Made by a program: the position numbers and the translations under genes
Notes under the pieces: generated by a model
The model's database searches: none
The model's input: only the letters and a program-made list of their open reading frames with translations
Told to the model about the DNA's origin: nothing
Source of the DNA: Candidatus Methanomethylophilaceae archaeon
GTDB lineage: Archaea; Thermoplasmatota; Thermoplasmata; Methanomassiliicoccales; Methanomethylophilaceae
Assembly (NCBI GenBank): GCA_944320495.1
Contig: CALUHR010000009.1
Span: forward strand, 79,645-143,644
Direction: 5' to 3'
DNA length: 64,000 nucleotides
Shown here: one piece after another, positions 9,262 through 18,090 of the stretch
How the letters are laid out: every line of letters starts with the position of its first letter
Position numbering within the stretch: position 1 is the stretch's first letter

Positions 9262-10133
9262 GGGTAGGCTCCAGGGAGTCCAAGCTGGCGATGCGCCAGA
9301 CCGAGATCTTCGTCCAGCGCATGGCTGTGGCGAACCCGGACGTGACGTGCGAGGTCGTCGGGATGAAGGCCCTGGGGGACATCGACCTGAAGTCCAGGTT
9401 GGACCAGCTCCCGAAGACCGGGGCCTTCGTCCGCGAGCTGGATGACGCGATCCTCCGCGGGGAGATCGACTGCTCGGTGAACTCCCTGAAGGACATCCCC
9501 ATCGACATGGACCCGGAGCTCGTCATCGCGGCCATGTTCGACAGGGACGACCCCCGGGATGTCGTACTGCCGTGCCCCCTCGAGGAGCTCCCCGAGGGCG
9601 CCCGCGTGGGCACGGCGTCCGTCCGCAGGGAGAGCATCCTCAGGGACGTCAGGCCCGACCTCGTGATCGAGCCGCTGAGGGGCAACATCCACACGCGCCT
9701 CTCCCGTCTCGATGCGGGGGACTTCGACGCGATCATACTCGCCAAGGCAGGTCTGGACAGGATGGGCATAGACAGGCCCATGCACGTCCTCGACGACACG
9801 GTGTTCGTGCCGGCCCCCGCCCAGGGCATCATAGCGGTCGAGTGCAGGTCCGATGACCAGGAGACGCGCTCCAGGATCTCCAAGCTTGAGAGCCGCAGGT
9901 CCAGGGCCGAGGCGGGCGTCGAGCGCGGCATCATGAAGCTGATGGGTGCGGGGTGCTCCTCGCCCGTGGGAATAAACGCGAAGATGGTCGGTGACTCGAT
10001 CCATGTCGAGGCCGTGTCATACACGTACACCGAGGAGCCGAGGAGGGTCTCCACGGACCTCCCGGTCGACTACGTGATGGACGAGCTCCTGGATATCGCC
10101 GAGTACCTGACAGGCAGGAGGGATTCGATATGA
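9258..10133 (+). CDS. hemC: Hydroxymethylbilane synthase (porphobilinogen deaminase)
   Basis: HemC polymerises four porphobilinogens into hydroxymethylbilane on a covalent dipyrromethane cofactor. The 291-aa chain starts with the typical RVGSRESKLAMRQT and contains NSLKDIP and VGTASVRRE. The cofactor cysteine is C233 in GAGCSSPVG. It overlaps hemL upstream and cobA downstream by 4 nt each. Confidence 0.96.
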   Translation: MRVGSRESKLAMRQTEIFVQRMAVANPDVTCEVVGMKALGDIDLKSRLDQLPKTGAFVRELDDAILRGEIDCSVNSLKDIPIDMDPELVIAAMFDRDDPRDVVLPCPLEELPEGARVGTASVRRESILRDVRPDLVIEPLRGNIHTRLSRLDAGDFDAIILAKAGLDRMGIDRPMHVLDDTVFVPAPAQGIIAVECRSDDQETRSRISKLESRRSRAEAGVERGIMKLMGAGCSSPVGINAKMVGDSIHVEAVSYTYTEEPRRVSTDLPVDYVMDELLDIAEYLTGRRDSI

Positions 10134-10873
10134 CAGGCAAGGTTTATCTTGTGGGGGCGGGACCCGGCGACCTGGGCCTGTTCACCGTGAAAGGGCTGCA
10201 GCTGCTGAGGGAGGCCGACGTCGTCATGTACGACGCCCTGGCCAACCCCGACCTGCTCCGCGAGTGCAGGTCCGACGCGGAGCTGATAGACGCCGGCAAG
10301 CGCGCGCGGGACCATCATCTCAGCCAGTGGCAGACGAACGAGCTCCTGGTAAAGTACGCCCAGGAGGGCAAGGTCGTCGTCCGTCTCAAGGGGGGCGACC
10401 CGTTCCTGTTCGGGCGCGGGGCCGAGGAGGCCGAGGAGCTGAGGAAGGCGGGGGCCGAGGTCCACGTCGTCCCCGGTGTGTCCTCGTCGATATCCGTTCC
10501 GGAGCTCGCCGGCATACCGGTCACGCACAGGGACTACGCGTCCATGGTGACCTTCATCACAGGCCACGAGAAGGACGGCCGCGAGGGCGACCGCATCGAC
10601 TGGGGGTCCCTTGTGAACGGCCACGGCACGCTCGTGATACTCATGGGCCTGGGCAACGCCGGCAACATCTCCAGGCAGCTTATCGAGGGCGGCATGTCCC
10701 CAGACATGCCCGCCGCGGTCATATCCAAGGGCTCAACGCCCGAGCAGAGGGTCGAGGTCACCACCGTATCAGGTCTAGAGGCAACCATCCGCGACAAGGC
10801 GCTGGAGCCTCCGGGCATAATGGTCATCGGCGAGGTGGCCTCGGTCCGTGAGAGGCTGGGTGACCTGGTATGA
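10130..10873 (+). CDS. cobA: Uroporphyrinogen-III C-methyltransferase
   Basis: CobA adds methyl groups from SAM at C2 and C7 of uroporphyrinogen III to make precorrin-2. The 247-aa chain has the canonical N-terminal VGAGPGD loop, VRLKGGDPFLFGRG (the substrate and SAM loop) at ~86-99, and PGVSSS. It is a stand-alone methyltransferase without the CysG dehydrogenase, which is encoded separately at the front of the same operon. It overlaps hemC and hemD by 4 nt each. Confidence 0.95.
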   Translation: MTGKVYLVGAGPGDLGLFTVKGLQLLREADVVMYDALANPDLLRECRSDAELIDAGKRARDHHLSQWQTNELLVKYAQEGKVVVRLKGGDPFLFGRGAEEAEELRKAGAEVHVVPGVSSSISVPELAGIPVTHRDYASMVTFITGHEKDGREGDRIDWGSLVNGHGTLVILMGLGNAGNISRQLIEGGMSPDMPAAVISKGSTPEQRVEVTTVSGLEATIRDKALEPPGIMVIGEVASVRERLGDLV

Positions 10874-11634
10874 CCACGATAGGGTTCACCAGGCCGTCCA
10901 AGAGGCTCCCGGACGCCGTCAAGGAGGCGAGGGACCTCGGGTTCGACGTCATGGTGGCGCCGTCCCTGGAGATCCTCCCAGGCGAGGATTCGGAGTTCAA
11001 GAGGCTGGAGGAGTCGATCCCCGGGAGCATCGTCGTGTTCTGCTCTTCCACAGCGGTGGAGGAGTGCCAGGCGCGCTTCGGCAACGGTCTCGCGGGCATG
11101 GTCTCCGGGGTGAAGGTCGTGTCGATAGGCCCCGCCACCACGGCGAAGCTGAAGGCCGCGGGCATCGAGCCGTCGGCCGTCCCGGAGGACTACTCGTCCT
11201 ACGGTCTCGTGGACCTCCTCAAGGGGGAGGCATCCGGTTCCCGCATCGTCCTGGTGAGGTCCGACAGCGGCACCGACGTGCTCTCCGACGGCCTCAGGGA
11301 GGCCGGTGCGGACGTCGTGGACGTCGCCGTCTACCGTCTCAGGGAGGCCGGCATGGGCAACGGCATGCTCCATATGATGATCTCCCTCAAGCAGGGGAAG
11401 ATCGACGCTCTGGCGTTCTCCTCGCCCATGTCCGCGTCGTCCTTCATCTCGAAGCTCGAAGATCGCTACGGCAAGGAGAGGGCGGCGGAGTATCTTCACG
11501 GGACGAAGATCGCGGCCATAGGGCTGCCAACATCCAGGAAGCTGGAGGAACTGGGGTTCAAGCCCGACATAGTGCCGGAGAAGACGACCTTCCACGACAT
11601 GCTGCTGGCCATCCGCGAGGAGTTCCAGCAGTGA
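10870..11634 (+). CDS. hemD: Uroporphyrinogen-III synthase
   Basis: HemD closes hydroxymethylbilane with inversion of ring D. The sequence is divergent, as usual for this family. It has the two-domain fold signatures: the N-terminal TIGFTRPSKR strand-turn, a central FCSSTAVEE motif, GPATTAKLKAAGI at ~80-93, and a C-terminal AIGLPTSRKLEELG, which is the family's 'T-x-x-x-L-x-x-x-G' helix. It is last in the operon, and a hairpin follows within 10 nt. The operon position strongly supports the call. Confidence 0.9.
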   Translation: MTTIGFTRPSKRLPDAVKEARDLGFDVMVAPSLEILPGEDSEFKRLEESIPGSIVVFCSSTAVEECQARFGNGLAGMVSGVKVVSIGPATTAKLKAAGIEPSAVPEDYSSYGLVDLLKGEASGSRIVLVRSDSGTDVLSDGLREAGADVVDVAVYRLREAGMGNGMLHMMISLKQGKIDALAFSSPMSASSFISKLEDRYGKERAAEYLHGTKIAAIGLPTSRKLEELGFKPDIVPEKTTFHDMLLAIREEFQQ

Positions 11635-11641
11635 GAAAACA

Positions 11642-11656
11642 GGGGCCGATGGCCCC
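11642..11656. terminator. Hairpin between convergent hemD and the 11.7-kb gene
   Basis: A perfect 6-bp stem GGGGCC / GGCCCC with a GAT loop lies in the 26-nt gap between two converging genes, preceded by a short A-run. It could serve both strands. Confidence 0.45.
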
Positions 11657-11660
11657 CACT

Positions 11661-12071
11661 TCACTGGTTCCCGAGCAGCCTGAAGCAGCACGGGACCTGG
11701 CGGCAGGCGTTGGTGAACAGATACACCTGCGTGTCCCTGCCCTTGAGCTTCTCGAGAGCTTTCTGCCAGTCCATCACGGGCACATCCTGCTCAACGATCC
11801 AGTTGATCCTGGTGTCCCCGGACGTCATGTCGTCCATGACGCGCACGAGGTCTCTGGCGAAGTCCACGTCGTTGTCGATGAGGAAGTCCCTGTCGAGCAT
11901 CACGACCTTGGAGTCCGGCTCCTGTCTCTCTATCTCGCCTCTCACCAGGTCTATCAGGAATTGCATCCCGTCCGTGCGGAGGCCACCAATTGATCCAATG
12001 TTGCGGTCAGAAACGAAGCCGGACACCTTGTCGCGGGGGTCGCTCTCCGAAGGGCAGGACTGTATTAGCAT
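11661..12071 (-). CDS. Small soluble protein of unknown function, paralogue of the 12.9-kb gene
   Basis: The 136-aa chain shares a clear pattern with the protein at 12899-13231: a Cys-containing N-terminus, then VSGFVSDRNIGSIGG (VSAFVSDRSVGAVTG in the paralogue), and a C-terminal Cys-x-QVP (ACRQVP versus LCHQVP). I set the start at 12071 (MLIQSCPS) because it aligns with the paralogue's N-terminus; the frame is open 52 codons further upstream into AT-rich promoter DNA. The conserved cysteines suggest a metal or redox role, but no family is recognised. Confidence 0.65.
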   Translation of the reverse strand: MLIQSCPSESDPRDKVSGFVSDRNIGSIGGLRTDGMQFLIDLVRGEIERQEPDSKVVMLDRDFLIDNDVDFARDLVRVMDDMTSGDTRINWIVEQDVPVMDWQKALEKLKGRDTQVYLFTNACRQVPCCFRLLGNQ

Positions 12072-12149
12072 GAGGTCCGGATGCGCATCGGCGATAGAAA
12101 TCGATTGGGGTGGATACCACAGGGCGATGGGAACTGGATATGGACGATT

Positions 12150-12253
12150 AATGATGTAAGAATTATAAATGATAGACAATAGCTTATAATCCTGTTTGTA
12201 CACGCTCAGATATAAGTAGAACGACAATCCTATACTTCAGCCGAGGTTATCCA
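12150..12253. promoter_or_regulatory. AT-rich divergent promoter region
   Basis: This ~100-nt stretch is much richer in A/T than its surroundings and separates divergent genes. GATATAAGTAG at 12209-12219 is a TATA box for the + strand membrane protein (GAGGT ribosome site at 12243-12247). Several TATA-like runs (AATTATAAATG, CTTATAAT) could serve the - strand gene. Confidence 0.5.
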
Positions 12254-12835
12254 ATGTCATTCTTCGATAACACGAAAATCGCTGGATGGGGCCTGTTCCT
12301 CGTCGCCATCCTGTCGATCATCAGCGCCATCATCTCCATCTACAACGGAGCGGTGAAGGAGGGCGATGACAGGCTCGCTCTCGTCGTCGCCGGTATCGGT
12401 GCGCTTCTGGCGGCCTTCATCTACTTCGGTTTCGGAAACAGCGTCCGCAAGGGCGAGATTGACAAGAAGATCGACGTCCTCGCTCAGTTCGTCAAGACTG
12501 TCGGACTCGCCACCATCGTCGCCTCTCTGTTCGGAGCGATCGCTGGAACCTGGGGAGTCAGCATCTCCACCTGGTCCAACGTCGGTATGATAATCCTCGG
12601 TATCATCATCTGCTGGATCGCCGGCAAGATCAACGACGGCAAGACCACCAACTTCGACAGGATCCTTTGGATCATCCTGGTCGTCATCTTCCTCGTCTTC
12701 TTCATCCTCAGGCTCTCCGGAGCATTCGGCGGAGCATGGTACGACATCCTCGCCAGCATCCTGATGGCCATCGTCTACCTCTACATGCTCATCTTCATGT
12801 TCGACAGCGATGTCAGGAAGAGGATGGGTATCTGA
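12254..12835 (+). CDS. Integral membrane protein of unknown function, 193 aa
   Basis: The chain has about six hydrophobic segments: ~8-28, 42-60, 82-102, 110-127, 139-157 and 166-184. Short charged loops join them, and the C-terminus is basic (RKRMGI). It contains no catalytic motif I recognise. An upstream TATA box and the GAGGT site ~7 nt before the ATG support the start. It lies between the two genes for the FVSDR-type paralogues, so the three may act together. Confidence 0.7.
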   Translation: MSFFDNTKIAGWGLFLVAILSIISAIISIYNGAVKEGDDRLALVVAGIGALLAAFIYFGFGNSVRKGEIDKKIDVLAQFVKTVGLATIVASLFGAIAGTWGVSISTWSNVGMIILGIIICWIAGKINDGKTTNFDRILWIILVVIFLVFFILRLSGAFGGAWYDILASILMAIVYLYMLIFMFDSDVRKRMGI

Positions 12836-12898
12836 TCCGGAAGGATCCGATCGAAACCCCTTCCCAAACCCTTTACCTTCTGTCGCGTTCCCCGTCTC

Positions 12899-13231
12899 AT
12901 GAGCTGCTGTTCCGCCGAGGAGGACCCCGCCACCCTGGAGGCCAGGGTCTCAGCATTCGTCTCCGACCGTTCCGTGGGCGCGGTGACCGGCCCCCGCAGG
13001 ATGTCCCGCGAGGACTTCGTCAGATACGTAGCGGATGCGGCCAGGACCAAGGGCAAGGATGTGGTCGTCGAGCCGGCCCCGGGGGACCGCGCCGGTACTC
13101 TGGTTTTCATGCACTGGAAGGATGTCGACGACAGTGTGCTGGCCTCCAATCCGGACGCCGACATCCTATGCGGCCAGGATTTGTGCCACCAGGTCCCCGT
13201 CGTCATACGCCTGAACAGGCTGGATGACTGA
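12899..13231 (+). CDS. Small Cys-rich-N-terminus protein of unknown function (FVSDR family)
   Basis: The 110-aa paralogue of the product at 11661-12071 begins MSCCSAEEDP, followed by VSAFVSDRSVGAVTG. It ends GQDLCHQVPVVIRL. The vicinal Cys pair at residues 3-4 and the late Cys could ligate metal. The middle is shorter than in the paralogue. No known family is recognised. It has its own gap upstream with a CTTTACC element at ~12868. Confidence 0.65.
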   Translation: MSCCSAEEDPATLEARVSAFVSDRSVGAVTGPRRMSREDFVRYVADAARTKGKDVVVEPAPGDRAGTLVFMHWKDVDDSVLASNPDADILCGQDLCHQVPVVIRLNRLDD

Positions 13232-13279
13232 GACAACCATTAAATGGTCCGGACTCGCCTCCATATCCTGGTGAATTCA

Positions 13280-13807
13280 GTGGAGGTAGTCGTTGAGAAG
13301 TACAATCCCTGGAAGAACTCGATGGTGTCGGGAGTGCTCCTGCTCATCGTCGGTATCCTTCTCGCCGCCCTTCAGGGCGAGGGTCTCAAATGGATCATCA
13401 TCCTCGCCGGGGTCCTCATGCTCGTGTACGGAGCGCTGTCCATCTACGATACGTACAGCTCCGGATTCAAGTTCGGAATGACCATGGGCATAGTGGTCGC
13501 CGTCATAGGTCTGGTCCTGATCATCGTCCCCAACCTCATCGCGGACATCGCGATGGCCCTGCTCGCCCTGCTGCTCATAATCATTGGTCTGATGTCGCTA
13601 CTGGGGGCGGCGCCGGGATTCGCTATAGCGTCCGGATCGAGGTTCGTGTCGATAATCGTCGGGGCGATCTTCATCGTCCTCGGTGTTGTCGCCATATTCA
13701 ACCTGGACGACACCGCCGACGTGATAATGATCGTCATCGGGGTCATGACCGCCCTCATGGGTCTGCTCCAGATCTTCAGCTCCTACCAGCTCAAGAAGGT
13801 CTGCTGA
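13280..13807 (+). CDS. DUF308/HdeD-like membrane protein
   Basis: The ~175-aa protein has six or seven strongly hydrophobic segments rich in Ile, Leu, Val and Gly (for example GIVVAVIGLVLIIVP and IVGAIFIVLGVVAIF). They form repeated two-helix units with short N/D-containing turns, the pattern of the HdeD/DUF308 family. That family's role is poorly known; HdeD itself is linked to acid resistance in enteric bacteria. CCATTAAATGG at 13237-13247 is a TATA box, placing transcription start at ~13268. A GTG start at 13280, 5 nt after GGTGA, therefore fits better than the ATG at 13244. Confidence 0.65.
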   Translation: MEVVVEKYNPWKNSMVSGVLLLIVGILLAALQGEGLKWIIILAGVLMLVYGALSIYDTYSSGFKFGMTMGIVVAVIGLVLIIVPNLIADIAMALLALLLIIIGLMSLLGAAPGFAIASGSRFVSIIVGAIFIVLGVVAIFNLDDTADVIMIVIGVMTALMGLLQIFSSYQLKKVC

Positions 13808-13842
13808 AACGGTTTCCGGGAAGGGGGTGTGTCCCCTCCCCA

Positions 13843-14124
13843 TCACTTCTGTCCCGTGATCTTGATCACGTGGTATCCGAACTCGGTCTGAACCGGTCCT
13901 ACGACGTCGCCGGTCTTCCCGGCGAAGCAGGCGTCCTCGAAGGGCTTGACCATCTGTCCCTTGGCGAACCATCCGAGGTCCCCTCCCTTGGCCTTGGAGG
14001 GGCATTTGGAGAACCTCTTCGCCAGGGTGGCGAAGTCCTCGCCCTTGGCGAGGCGGTCCATGATGCTCTGGGCGTCCTTCTCGTTCGGTACGAGGATGTG
14101 CGAAGCGCGTACGGTCTTGACCAT
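13843..14124 (-). CDS. Parvulin-type peptidyl-prolyl cis-trans isomerase
   Basis: The 93-aa single-domain parvulin speeds proline isomerisation during protein folding in the cytoplasm. It carries the complete PpiC/rotamase core: RASHILV, FATLAKRFSKCPSKAKGGDLGWF, MVKPFEDA and the closing TEFGYHVIKITG. There is no signal peptide. The start at 14124 (MVKTVRAS) is the conventional one, and the open frame upstream overlaps the divergent EFR1 gene's promoter. The gene converges on the DUF308-like gene, with a GC-rich inverted repeat at ~13819-13842 between them. Confidence 0.9.
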   Translation of the reverse strand: MVKTVRASHILVPNEKDAQSIMDRLAKGEDFATLAKRFSKCPSKAKGGDLGWFAKGQMVKPFEDACFAGKTGDVVGPVQTEFGYHVIKITGQK

Positions 14125-14251
14125 GCCGACGTGAATCGGCACGGACGATATAATGCTCCCGTCCGACATCCGATTCAACGCCGTTAACTGGCCTTCATTC
14201 CGACCGGTTCCCACCCAGTTCCTTAAATCAGAGGACGTCGACCCTCGGGTC

Positions 14252-15073
14252 ATGATATTCGTCTTCTCCGGCACGGGGAACTCGTACGCGGCCGCCAAGC
14301 GCATCTCCGAAGCCATCGGCTCCGGCATGATCGACATCGCCGCGGCGGTGAGGTACAAGCGCTACACCTACGACGCCAAGGGAGAGCCCGTCGGGTTCGT
14401 GTTCCCCACCTACTACTACGGGCTCCCGCGCATGGTCCTCGAGTTCGCCAGGAACGTCACAGTCCTGAACCCCGGCAGGGTGTTCGCCGTGACCACCTGC
14501 GGGGAGGAGTCCGGAGGGGCCTGCGAGATGCTCGCCGAGGAGCTCGGCAGTCGTCTGAGGGTCGATGCATCCTACGACGTGGTCATGCCCGACAACTCCG
14601 TCTTCGCCTTCGACCCCCCGACAAAGGAGCAGGCGGAGGAGACGCTGAGGGCCGCCGACGCCGAGATCGACCGCATCATAGGGTCCATCAAGGCGGGTGA
14701 GTCGGGAGACATGTGCGCCCACAAGGGTGACAAGGACTGGAGGGAGATCTATGCGCTCTACGACGAGCAGCGCGTGACGGAGCCCTTCAGGATCACCGAC
14801 GCCTGCATCGAGTGCAGGATCTGCGAGGACATCTGCCCGGAGCAGATCATCAAGGTCTACCACAGGAAGCCGGTCTGGGACGAGGAGAAGTGCTCCCTCT
14901 GCATGGCCTGCATCCAGATGTGCCCCAAGGGGGCGATAGAGTACGGCGATGCCACGGTGAACCGCGGCAGGTACTACAACCCAATCTTCTACGAGAGGAC
15001 CATCGGGATACCGCTGAAGTACCGATCGCGCTCGGCACGAAGAAATACGGTGCTCGCGTTGGGGGTCACGTGA
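14252..15073 (+). CDS. EFR1-type flavodoxin/2[4Fe-4S] ferredoxin fusion
   Basis: The N-terminal ~170 residues are a flavodoxin fold opening MIFVFSGTGNS, the FMN phosphate loop, with the PTYYYGLP strand-loop near 58. The C-terminal part is a bacterial-type 2[4Fe-4S] ferredoxin with CIECRICEDICPE and CSLCMACIQMCPKGAIEYG, so two complete CxxCxxCxxxCP clusters are present. Proteins of this layout shuttle electrons in anaerobes; the partner is unknown. The start at 14252 is the family N-terminus, and a CCTTAAATC element ~30 nt upstream supports it. The stop codon lies just before the sulfhydrylase start, so the two may be co-transcribed. Confidence 0.88.
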   Translation: MIFVFSGTGNSYAAAKRISEAIGSGMIDIAAAVRYKRYTYDAKGEPVGFVFPTYYYGLPRMVLEFARNVTVLNPGRVFAVTTCGEESGGACEMLAEELGSRLRVDASYDVVMPDNSVFAFDPPTKEQAEETLRAADAEIDRIIGSIKAGESGDMCAHKGDKDWREIYALYDEQRVTEPFRITDACIECRICEDICPEQIIKVYHRKPVWDEEKCSLCMACIQMCPKGAIEYGDATVNRGRYYNPIFYERTIGIPLKYRSRSARRNTVLALGVT

Positions 15074-15078
15074 ATCCC

Positions 15079-16413
15079 ATGGGCTTCAGGGAAGACAGCA
15101 ACATTCCGGCGGGGCCGCTCAATCCGGACGGCCAGAGGTTCGAGACGGTCATGCTCCACGCAGGGCAGGAGACCCCGGACCCGTCGACGGGCGCCCGCGC
15201 GACGCCGCTCTATCTGACCACATCCTACGTCTTCGGCAGCTGCGACGAGGCGGCCGACATCTTCGCGATGAGGAAGCCCGGGAACATATACTCCCGTCTC
15301 ACGAACCCCACCACGGAGGCCTTCGAGAGGCGCATAGCCGCCCTGGAGGGCGCAACGGCCGCCCTGGCCGTCGCATCCGGTGCGGCGGCCATCGCGTACG
15401 TGGTCGAGAATCTGACCCGCACGGGCGATCACATCGTCTCCGCCAACACGATCTATGGCGGGACCTTCAACTACTTCCAGCACGGGATAAGGGCCCACGG
15501 CGTGGAATGCACGTTCGTAGATCCGACGCAGCCCGGGACCGTCGGGAACTTCGAGGATGCCATCAGGGAGAACACGAGGATGGTCTTCGTAGAGACCATC
15601 GGAAACCCCAACGCCAACCTGATCGATATCGACGCGCTGGCGGAAATGTGTCATTCCCACGGCGTGCCGCTCGTGGTCGACAACACCTTCGCCACCCCGT
15701 ACCTGTTCAGGCCGCTGGACCACGGCGCCGACATCGTCATCGAGTCTGCCACCAAGTTCATCGGCGGGCACGGCGCCGTCCTAGGAGGGGTGATAGCGGA
15801 GAACGGCAGGTTCGACTGGGAGGGGTCCGGCAGGTTCCCCTGGATGTCGGAGCCCGATCCGAGCTACCACGGCGTGTCCTTCACCGGGGCATTCCAGGAT
15901 TCTCCTGTGTGCAATCGCATCCGCGCCCTGATTCTCAGGGACATGGGCGCATGCATCTCTCCGTTCAACTCCTTCGCCCTCATGCTGGGCCTCGAGACGC
16001 TTTCCCTGAGGGTGGAGCGTCATGTGTACAACGCGCAGCGCGTGGTCGAGTTCCTGAGGGACCATCCCAAGGTCGAGCGCGTGAACCATCCGATGCTGGA
16101 GGACCATCCGGACCACACCCTGTACGAGCGCTACTTCCCGAACGGCGCGGGGTCCATCTTCACCATAGAGACTGCCGGGGGCAAGGAGGGGGCGAAGCGC
16201 TTCGCCGACTCGCTGAGGATGTTCTCACTCCTTGCCAATGTCGCCGACATGAAGTCGCTGGTCATCCACCCCGCAGGCACCACGCACTCGCAGATGACCG
16301 AGGAGGAGCTCCGCGACGCCGGCATAGGCCCGTCCACCGTCCGTCTATCGATCGGATGCGAGAACGCGGAGGACATAATCGCCGACCTGTCCCAGGCTCT
16401 GGACAGGATCTGA
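15079..16413 (+). CDS. O-acetylhomoserine aminocarboxypropyltransferase/sulfhydrylase
   Basis: This PLP enzyme of the Cys/Met metabolism class makes homocysteine (or methionine from methanethiol) from O-acetylhomoserine. The 444-aa length, the N-terminal [31 protein letters not shown], the cofactor strand [11 protein letters not shown], and the PLP lysine K226 in [11 protein letters not shown] identify the MetY group. The long insertion before the C-terminal domain (DPSYHGVSF) is typical of MetY rather than MetB/MetC. I use ATG 15079; a GTG at 15070 overlapping the upstream stop is possible. An 8-bp hairpin follows the gene. Confidence 0.92.
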   Translation: MGFREDSNIPAGPLNPDGQRFETVMLHAGQETPDPSTGARATPLYLTTSYVFGSCDEAADIFAMRKPGNIYSRLTNPTTEAFERRIAALEGATAALAVASGAAAIAYVVENLTRTGDHIVSANTIYGGTFNYFQHGIRAHGVECTFVDPTQPGTVGNFEDAIRENTRMVFVETIGNPNANLIDIDALAEMCHSHGVPLVVDNTFATPYLFRPLDHGADIVIESATKFIGGHGAVLGGVIAENGRFDWEGSGRFPWMSEPDPSYHGVSFTGAFQDSPVCNRIRALILRDMGACISPFNSFALMLGLETLSLRVERHVYNAQRVVEFLRDHPKVERVNHPMLEDHPDHTLYERYFPNGAGSIFTIETAGGKEGAKRFADSLRMFSLLANVADMKSLVIHPAGTTHSQMTEEELRDAGIGPSTVRLSIGCENAEDIIADLSQALDRI

Positions 16414-16420
16414 CGTTTCC

Positions 16421-16440
16421 GGGGCGGGTCCGCCCGCCCC
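16421..16440 (+). terminator. Perfect GC hairpin after the sulfhydrylase gene
   Basis: GGGGCGGG and CCCGCCCC form an 8-bp stem with a TCCG loop, starting 7 nt after the stop. TATTTAAT at 16449-16456 right behind it is the TATA box of the next gene, spaced for a leaderless start at 16479. Confidence 0.55.
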
Positions 16441-16478
16441 TCGTACAGTATTTAATCGGTCCCACCATTAACCTTGCA

Positions 16479-17975
16479 ATGAATGGGACTAACAAGGCGA
16501 CCGTGGGGGTCGTCTTCGGGATTGCACTCTTGTTCGCGGCCCTGTCGCTGATGCTCACCCTGATGGGCATCATCGAAGACGGGACGCTCTCCCTGTACCT
16601 CTTCGCCCCACACGGAGGGGAGCTGGGAATAGACCTGGCAGAGGTGCCGGGTCTGGAATACATCGTATCGCTCTACGCCGACTTCGTCGCCCTGTTCGGT
16701 GACGATATGGTCCAGGCGGCCATCGTCGCCGTCGGGTTCGTCCTCTCCGTCATCGGGATGGTCACGCCCTGGTCGTTGGGCGTGAAGGGGACCGACAACC
16801 CGGCGCAGTACCTGTGGACCCAGAGGCCCAAGGCCACCATCCGCGCCCTCGGCGCCCCCTGGGGTCTCATCCCCGCGGCCGCATCGAAGCACAAGGCGCT
16901 CGCCATCGTGCCGATCGTCCTGCTGCCGTTCTATGCGGTCTGGTCTCTCCTCATCACGGTCTTCATGATCATCCCCTACGCCATCGTCAAGGGGGTCATC
17001 GGCGGAAGGGTCCGGTCCGCGGCCAAGAGGGAGGACAGGGCCTTCGGGCAGTCCTTCTCCGTCTGCCCCAAGTGCAAGCGCAACTTCTCCAGGCCGAAGG
17101 TCAGGTGCAGGTGCGGGCTCATCCTGGACTACCCCGTGCCCAACGAGTACGGGTACAAGGTACATACGTGCAACAACGGGCACGACCTCCCCTGCATTCA
17201 CGGGAGGAGAGGGGACCTCGTCACCGTCTGCCCGTACTGCGACGCCGAGATCGACACCCGCGAGTCCATACCGGTCTCCATCGCGATGGTCGGAGCCGTC
17301 GGCGCCGGGAAGACCACCATGATGCTGGCCGCCGTCGGCACGATAACCCAGGTGGCCAGGTCCAGGGACGTGGCCGTGGAGGCCATCACGCCCGGCGTCT
17401 CCAAGCAGGCCGTGGCCGCCAAGGACGTCGTCGCCAAGACCGCATCCGGCGAGCTGGACTCGGAGTGCCTGTTCCTCCGCTCGAGGGACATGGCCGACCG
17501 TCAGCTCATCATCAACGACATCTCCGGTGTGGAGTTCGAGCCGAGGGACGGGAAGGTCCTCTTTGAGGAGTACTACACCTACTCCGACGGGATCGTGTTC
17601 GTGTTCGACCCGGTGTCCCTGGAGCACGGAGGCAGGGGCGCTACCCCGATGGACGTCTTCGAGTCGTTCCACAGCATGTTCACCCAGATCAACGGCGTCG
17701 GGCCCGGGTCCGTATCCAGGATCCCCTTCGCCGTCGTGGCCTCGAGGAACGACGTGATGTCCCCGCCTCTGCAGAACGCCAACGTGAGGAAGTTCCTGAT
17801 CGACAACGGCCAGGAGGGCTTCGTCAAGGTGCTCGAGTCCGTCTTCAGCGATGTGCGCTACTTCGCTGCATCATCCGTCGGAGAGGACTGCAAGTCAGCC
17901 GCCGCGCCTTTCTGGTGGATCGTCGGCAAGAGCGACCAGGAGCTGGCGTCCAGGGTGCCGGTCCTGTCGGTCTGA
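16479..17975 (+). CDS. Membrane-anchored TRAFAC-like P-loop GTPase with zinc ribbons
   Basis: The 498-aa protein has four hydrophobic segments in its first ~180 residues (about 8-28, 65-85, 120-150 and 155-172). A cysteine-rich region follows: CPKC near 196, CRCG near 208, CNNGHDLPC near 230, CPYC near 250. It reads as two zinc ribbons. A P-loop domain begins at ~262, with GAVGAGKTT and Lys278, a switch-like DISGVEF and a late VVASRNDV that may act as the base-recognition loop. The layout recalls the 'double-GTPase/TRAFAC' proteins of bacterial conflict and signalling loci. I infer a membrane-bound, zinc-stabilised GTPase of unknown cargo. The start is set by the TATA box 27 nt upstream. Confidence 0.75.
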   Translation: MNGTNKATVGVVFGIALLFAALSLMLTLMGIIEDGTLSLYLFAPHGGELGIDLAEVPGLEYIVSLYADFVALFGDDMVQAAIVAVGFVLSVIGMVTPWSLGVKGTDNPAQYLWTQRPKATIRALGAPWGLIPAAASKHKALAIVPIVLLPFYAVWSLLITVFMIIPYAIVKGVIGGRVRSAAKREDRAFGQSFSVCPKCKRNFSRPKVRCRCGLILDYPVPNEYGYKVHTCNNGHDLPCIHGRRGDLVTVCPYCDAEIDTRESIPVSIAMVGAVGAGKTTMMLAAVGTITQVARSRDVAVEAITPGVSKQAVAAKDVVAKTASGELDSECLFLRSRDMADRQLIINDISGVEFEPRDGKVLFEEYYTYSDGIVFVFDPVSLEHGGRGATPMDVFESFHSMFTQINGVGPGSVSRIPFAVVASRNDVMSPPLQNANVRKFLIDNGQEGFVKVLESVFSDVRYFAASSVGEDCKSAAAPFWWIVGKSDQELASRVPVLSV

Positions 17976-17987
17976 AAACACATCCAT

Positions 17988-18003
17988 GCCCCCGCGAGGG
18001 GGC
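17988..18003 (+). terminator. Hairpin terminator after the GTPase gene
   Basis: GCCCCC / GGGGGC form a 6-bp stem with a GCGA loop, followed by a pyrimidine-rich tract (TTCTCCTCTTCTC). This fits an archaeal intrinsic terminator. Confidence 0.5.
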
Positions 18004-18090
18004 GAATTCTCCTCTTCTCGATCTACGACAACGGGTCGACGTGCCCCGATGTGCCAGAAGGTCCAGGTCTTGCCGAGGGCGTTTCCAGAA

